From a virus: a stretch of 30,634 bases of DNA. Both the position numbers and the translations under genes were made by a program. Position 1 is the first letter of the stretch; each line of letters begins with the position of its first letter. The stretch covers positions 1 through 30,634 of IMG/VR virus record IMGVR_UViG_3300042359_000100. One strand, written 5' to 3'. The notes beneath the pieces are model-generated. The model did no database searches, had not been told where the DNA came from, and saw nothing but the letters and a program-made list of their open reading frames with translations. Shown in pieces: positions 29,701-30,634 of this stretch.

Positions 29701-29728
29701 ATTTTATGAATTAAGAAAAGGTTAGACA

Positions 29729-30010
29729 ATGAATGAAGTTGAAAAAGAAGTTTTACTAATTGCACAAGAAGAATGTGCCGAAGTGACACAGGCAATCAGT
29801 AAAGTTTTTAGGTTTGGTTTAGATGGTGAACACAATGGTGCATCTAATCGTGAACGATTGACAGAAGAAGTTGGTGATTTATTTTGTATGATTCAGTTGA
29901 TGATTGAAACAGGTATCATCAATATTGATGAAGTAGATAAAGCATCCGCAAACAAGAAAGCAAAACTCCAGAAATGGTCTAATATTTTTAACGAAGAAAC
30001 AGTAAACTAA
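29729..30010 (+). CDS. MazG-like nucleotide pyrophosphohydrolase
   Basis: The 93-residue product has the all-alpha NTP-PPase pattern: AQEECAEVTQAISKVFRFGLD (ExxE-like first metal motif) and LTEEVGDLFCMIQLMIE (ExxD second motif; Glu/Glu/Asp). AAAAGG is the ribosome site. MazG-type enzymes hydrolyse NTPs or dNTPs to monophosphates; in phages they may clear non-canonical nucleotides or lower alarmones. It lies behind the structured RNA and in front of the attenuator-like terminator. Confidence 0.85.
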   Translation: MNEVEKEVLLIAQEECAEVTQAISKVFRFGLDGEHNGASNRERLTEEVGDLFCMIQLMIETGIINIDEVDKASANKKAKLQKWSNIFNEETVN

Positions 30011-30011
30011 A

Positions 30012-30128
30012 ATGAATTTGATAACGAAACCCTCAACAAGAAATTATATGCCGAGTACGTGGCAGAATATTTCTCGCATTGAGAAATCAGATCGCCATAC
30101 GCCACTGATGGGGGCTTGTTATACCTGA
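30012..30128 (+). CDS. Possible 38-codon leader peptide
   Basis: ATG 30012 follows the MazG-like stop by one base, so it could be translated by coupling although the ribosome site is poor. The product starts MNLITKPSTRNYMPSTWQNI and ends MGACYT; its last codons lie on the 5' arm of a stem that competes with the terminator downstream. That arrangement is that of a leader peptide. The peptide sequence itself is not distinctive, and the frame could be accidental. Confidence 0.3.
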   Translation: MNLITKPSTRNYMPSTWQNISRIEKSDRHTPLMGACYT

Positions 30129-30169
30129 GGACCAAAAAAGTCCAAAAGAAAATATAAAGACAAGCCCCC
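30110..30169 (+). promoter_or_regulatory. Alternative stem competing with the terminator (attenuator-like)
   Basis: GGGGGCTTGT (30110-30119) and ACAAGCCCCC (30160-30169) form a perfect 10-bp stem. It encloses a small hairpin GGAC/GTCC (30129-30132, 30140-30143). Its 3' arm shares the CCCCC (30165-30169) with the terminator stem, so both cannot form at once. Confidence 0.5.
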
Positions 30170-30199
30170 TAGAGAGACAGCAAACTCTAGGGGGTTTTT
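30165..30199 (+). terminator. Strong Rho-independent terminator
   Basis: CCCCCTAGAG (30165-30174) and CTCTAGGGGG (30185-30194) form a perfect 10-bp stem with a 10-base loop, followed by TTTTT and CTTTG. It ends the MazG-like unit. Early promoter copy 5 follows 17 bp later. Confidence 0.9.
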
Positions 30200-30215
30200 C
30201 TTTGTGTTGTATACA

Positions 30216-30266
30216 AACAACATCTATGAAAATAGTTGTTGACAGTCTTTTTGATTGTGTTATACT
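30216..30266 (+). promoter_or_regulatory. Early promoter, copy 5 of 5 (tRNA operon)
   Basis: 28-bp upstream block (AACAACA ... AATAGTTGTTGAC), TTGACA (30239-30244), 16-bp spacer, TATACT (30261-30266). The predicted start near 30273 puts the boxB-like hairpin at the 5' end of the tRNA transcript. Confidence 0.87.
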
Positions 30267-30272
30267 TTGTAT

Positions 30273-30312
30273 TGAGTTGATCGTGACTCAGCAAAAAAGT
30301 TCTTTAACAATT
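30273..30312 (+). promoter_or_regulatory. rRNA-operon-like boxB/boxA antitermination leader
   Basis: A hairpin TGAGT/ACTCA (30273-30277, 30286-30290) is followed by GTTCTTTAACAATTTG (30299-30314). The latter matches the rrn boxA context of beta- and gammaproteobacteria (E. coli TGCTCTTTAACAATTTA). In rrn operons boxA binds NusB-S10 and with NusA/G makes RNA polymerase resistant to Rho. Here it precedes the phage tRNA array at the same 5' position as in rRNA operons. Confidence 0.75.
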
Positions 30313-30332
30313 TGCATCCATATTTTTTATGT

Positions 30333-30406
30333 TGGGGATTAGTGTAATGGTAGCACAACGGATTTTGATTCCGTTGGCACAAGTTCGATTCTTGTATCCC
30401 CTGCCA
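30333..30406 (+). tRNA. tRNA-Gln (anticodon TTG)
   Basis: A full cloverleaf: acceptor TGGGGAT with ATCCCCT, D-arm GTG/CAC around TAATGGTAG, anticodon stem ACGGA/TCCGT with loop TTTTGAT (anticodon TTG), T-arm ACAAG/CTTGT around TTCGATT, then G73 and an encoded CCA. Position 1-72 is T-T, not a pair. It reads CAA Gln codons. Confidence 0.93.
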
Positions 30407-30409
30407 AAT

Positions 30410-30484
30410 GGTGACATAGCACAGCGGTAGTGCAATTGCTTCATACGCAATCGGTCGTTGGTTCAAATCCAACTGTCACCACCA
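30410..30484 (+). tRNA. tRNA-Met (anticodon CAT)
   Basis: Acceptor GGTGACA with TGTCACC, anticodon stem ATTGC/GCAAT around TTCATAC (anticodon CAT), T-arm TTGG/CCAA around TTCAAAT, A73 and encoded CCA. The 1-72 pair is G-C, so it is an elongator rather than initiator tRNA. tRNA-Ile with lysidine-modified CAT cannot be excluded by eye. Confidence 0.92.
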
Positions 30485-30488
30485 ATTT

Positions 30489-30563
30489 GGGGGTATAACT
30501 CAACGGCTAGAGTAGCTGGCTTTTAACCAGTAAATCCGAGTTCGATTCTCGGTGCCCCTACCA
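30489..30563 (+). tRNA. tRNA-Lys (anticodon TTT)
   Basis: Acceptor GGGGGTA with TGCCCCT (G1-T72 and T6-G67 wobble), anticodon stem CTGG/CCAG around CTTTTAA (anticodon TTT), T-arm CCGAG/CTCGG around TTCGATT, A73 and encoded CCA. Reads AAA/AAG, codons abundant in this AT-rich genome. Confidence 0.93.
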
Positions 30564-30575
30564 ATTTTCTTTGGT

Positions 30576-30634
30576 GTGACCTTAGTGTTAGCGGTCAGCA
30601 CCTCGGATTGTGATTCCGATAGGATGGGTTCAAA
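30576..30634 (+). tRNA. tRNA-His (anticodon GTG), 3'-partial
   Basis: The window ends in the T-loop. Anticodon stem TCGGA/TCCGA surrounds TTGTGAT (anticodon GTG), the D-arm is GTG/CAC around TTAGCGGTCAG, and GGGTTCAAA starts the T-arm. The base before the seven-base acceptor strand is T, so the usual encoded extra 5' G of tRNA-His is not obvious; the 3' acceptor strand is outside the window. Confidence 0.8.

Noticed and set aside
29500-29728. Group I or group II intron, RNase P RNA or tmRNA
   Set aside because: No P7/P3 core of group I, no domain V or GTGYG start of group II, no RNase P conserved blocks and no tRNA-like ends of tmRNA.
30260-30472. 70-codon - strand frame starting MDLNQRPIAYEAIALP
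   Set aside because: It is the antisense of the tRNA-Gln and tRNA-Met genes; such 'LNQRPxAYEA'-type frames are a common misannotation over tRNA arrays.

Overview
This window reads as part of the genome of a large, strictly lytic, T4-type tailed phage (myovirus). The supporting genes are a T4 gp61-type primase, a T4 RNase H (FEN1-type nuclease), a ThyX-NrdA-thioredoxin-NrdB nucleotide block, a RuvC-like resolvase, a phage ClpP-like protease, and several small families that I recognise from cyanophage, pelagiphage and other aquatic T4-like genomes. I see no integrase, repressor or transposase. Host clues point to a proteobacterium, most likely a freshwater betaproteobacterium: promoters are ordinary sigma70 (TTGACN/TATAAT), the tRNA leader copies the beta/gammaproteobacterial rRNA-operon boxA, and one small gene resembles a family common in Burkholderiales. 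The host assignment is inference.

Layout: (1) 1-2473, + strand: the end of a phage protein of unknown role, then a tightly overlapping membrane/lipoprotein set that looks like a lysis (spanin) cassette. (2) 2474-12454, + strand: a sigma70 promoter, then primase, ThyX, NrdA, thioredoxin, NrdB, a secreted Staphylococcal-type nuclease, zinc-ribbon protein, RuvC-like resolvase, ClpP-like protease, two glycosyltransferase-like proteins and a membrane protein. (3) 12455-15710, + strand: an AbrB-like protein, a SET-domain methyltransferase, small conserved unknowns and a GH19 endolysin. (4) 20784 down to 15711, - strand: the only reverse-strand block, seven genes that are nearly all membrane-anchored or Sec-secreted, including an Asn/Thr-rich repeat protein and a large Pro/Ser/Gln-rich secreted protein. 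(5) 20876-25766, + strand: an early promoter driving a GIY-YIG protein, a secreted paralogue pair, a glutaredoxin-like protein without CxxC, a DUF2693-like protein, RNase H and a DUF6433-like protein. (6) 25781-30634, + strand: an accessory early region of very small genes broken up by hairpin-plus-promoter cassettes, a structured non-coding RNA, a MazG-like pyrophosphatase, a strong terminator with a competing stem, and a tRNA array (Gln, Met, Lys, His) that runs off the window.

How it fits together: the nucleotide block (ThyX, NrdAB, thioredoxin, MazG-like) feeds dNTPs to replication (primase, RNase H, resolvase). The lysis genes (GH19 endolysin, spanin-like set) act late. Five near-identical early promoters, all with 16-bp spacers and a shared 28-bp upstream block, switch on the accessory genes and the tRNAs. 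The most unusual items are the structured RNA at about 29501-29700, which recalls HEARO/omega RNAs but has no nuclease gene next to it; the rRNA-operon-like boxB/boxA leader of the tRNA array; the attenuator-like RNA in front of it; and the reverse-strand secreted-protein cassette.
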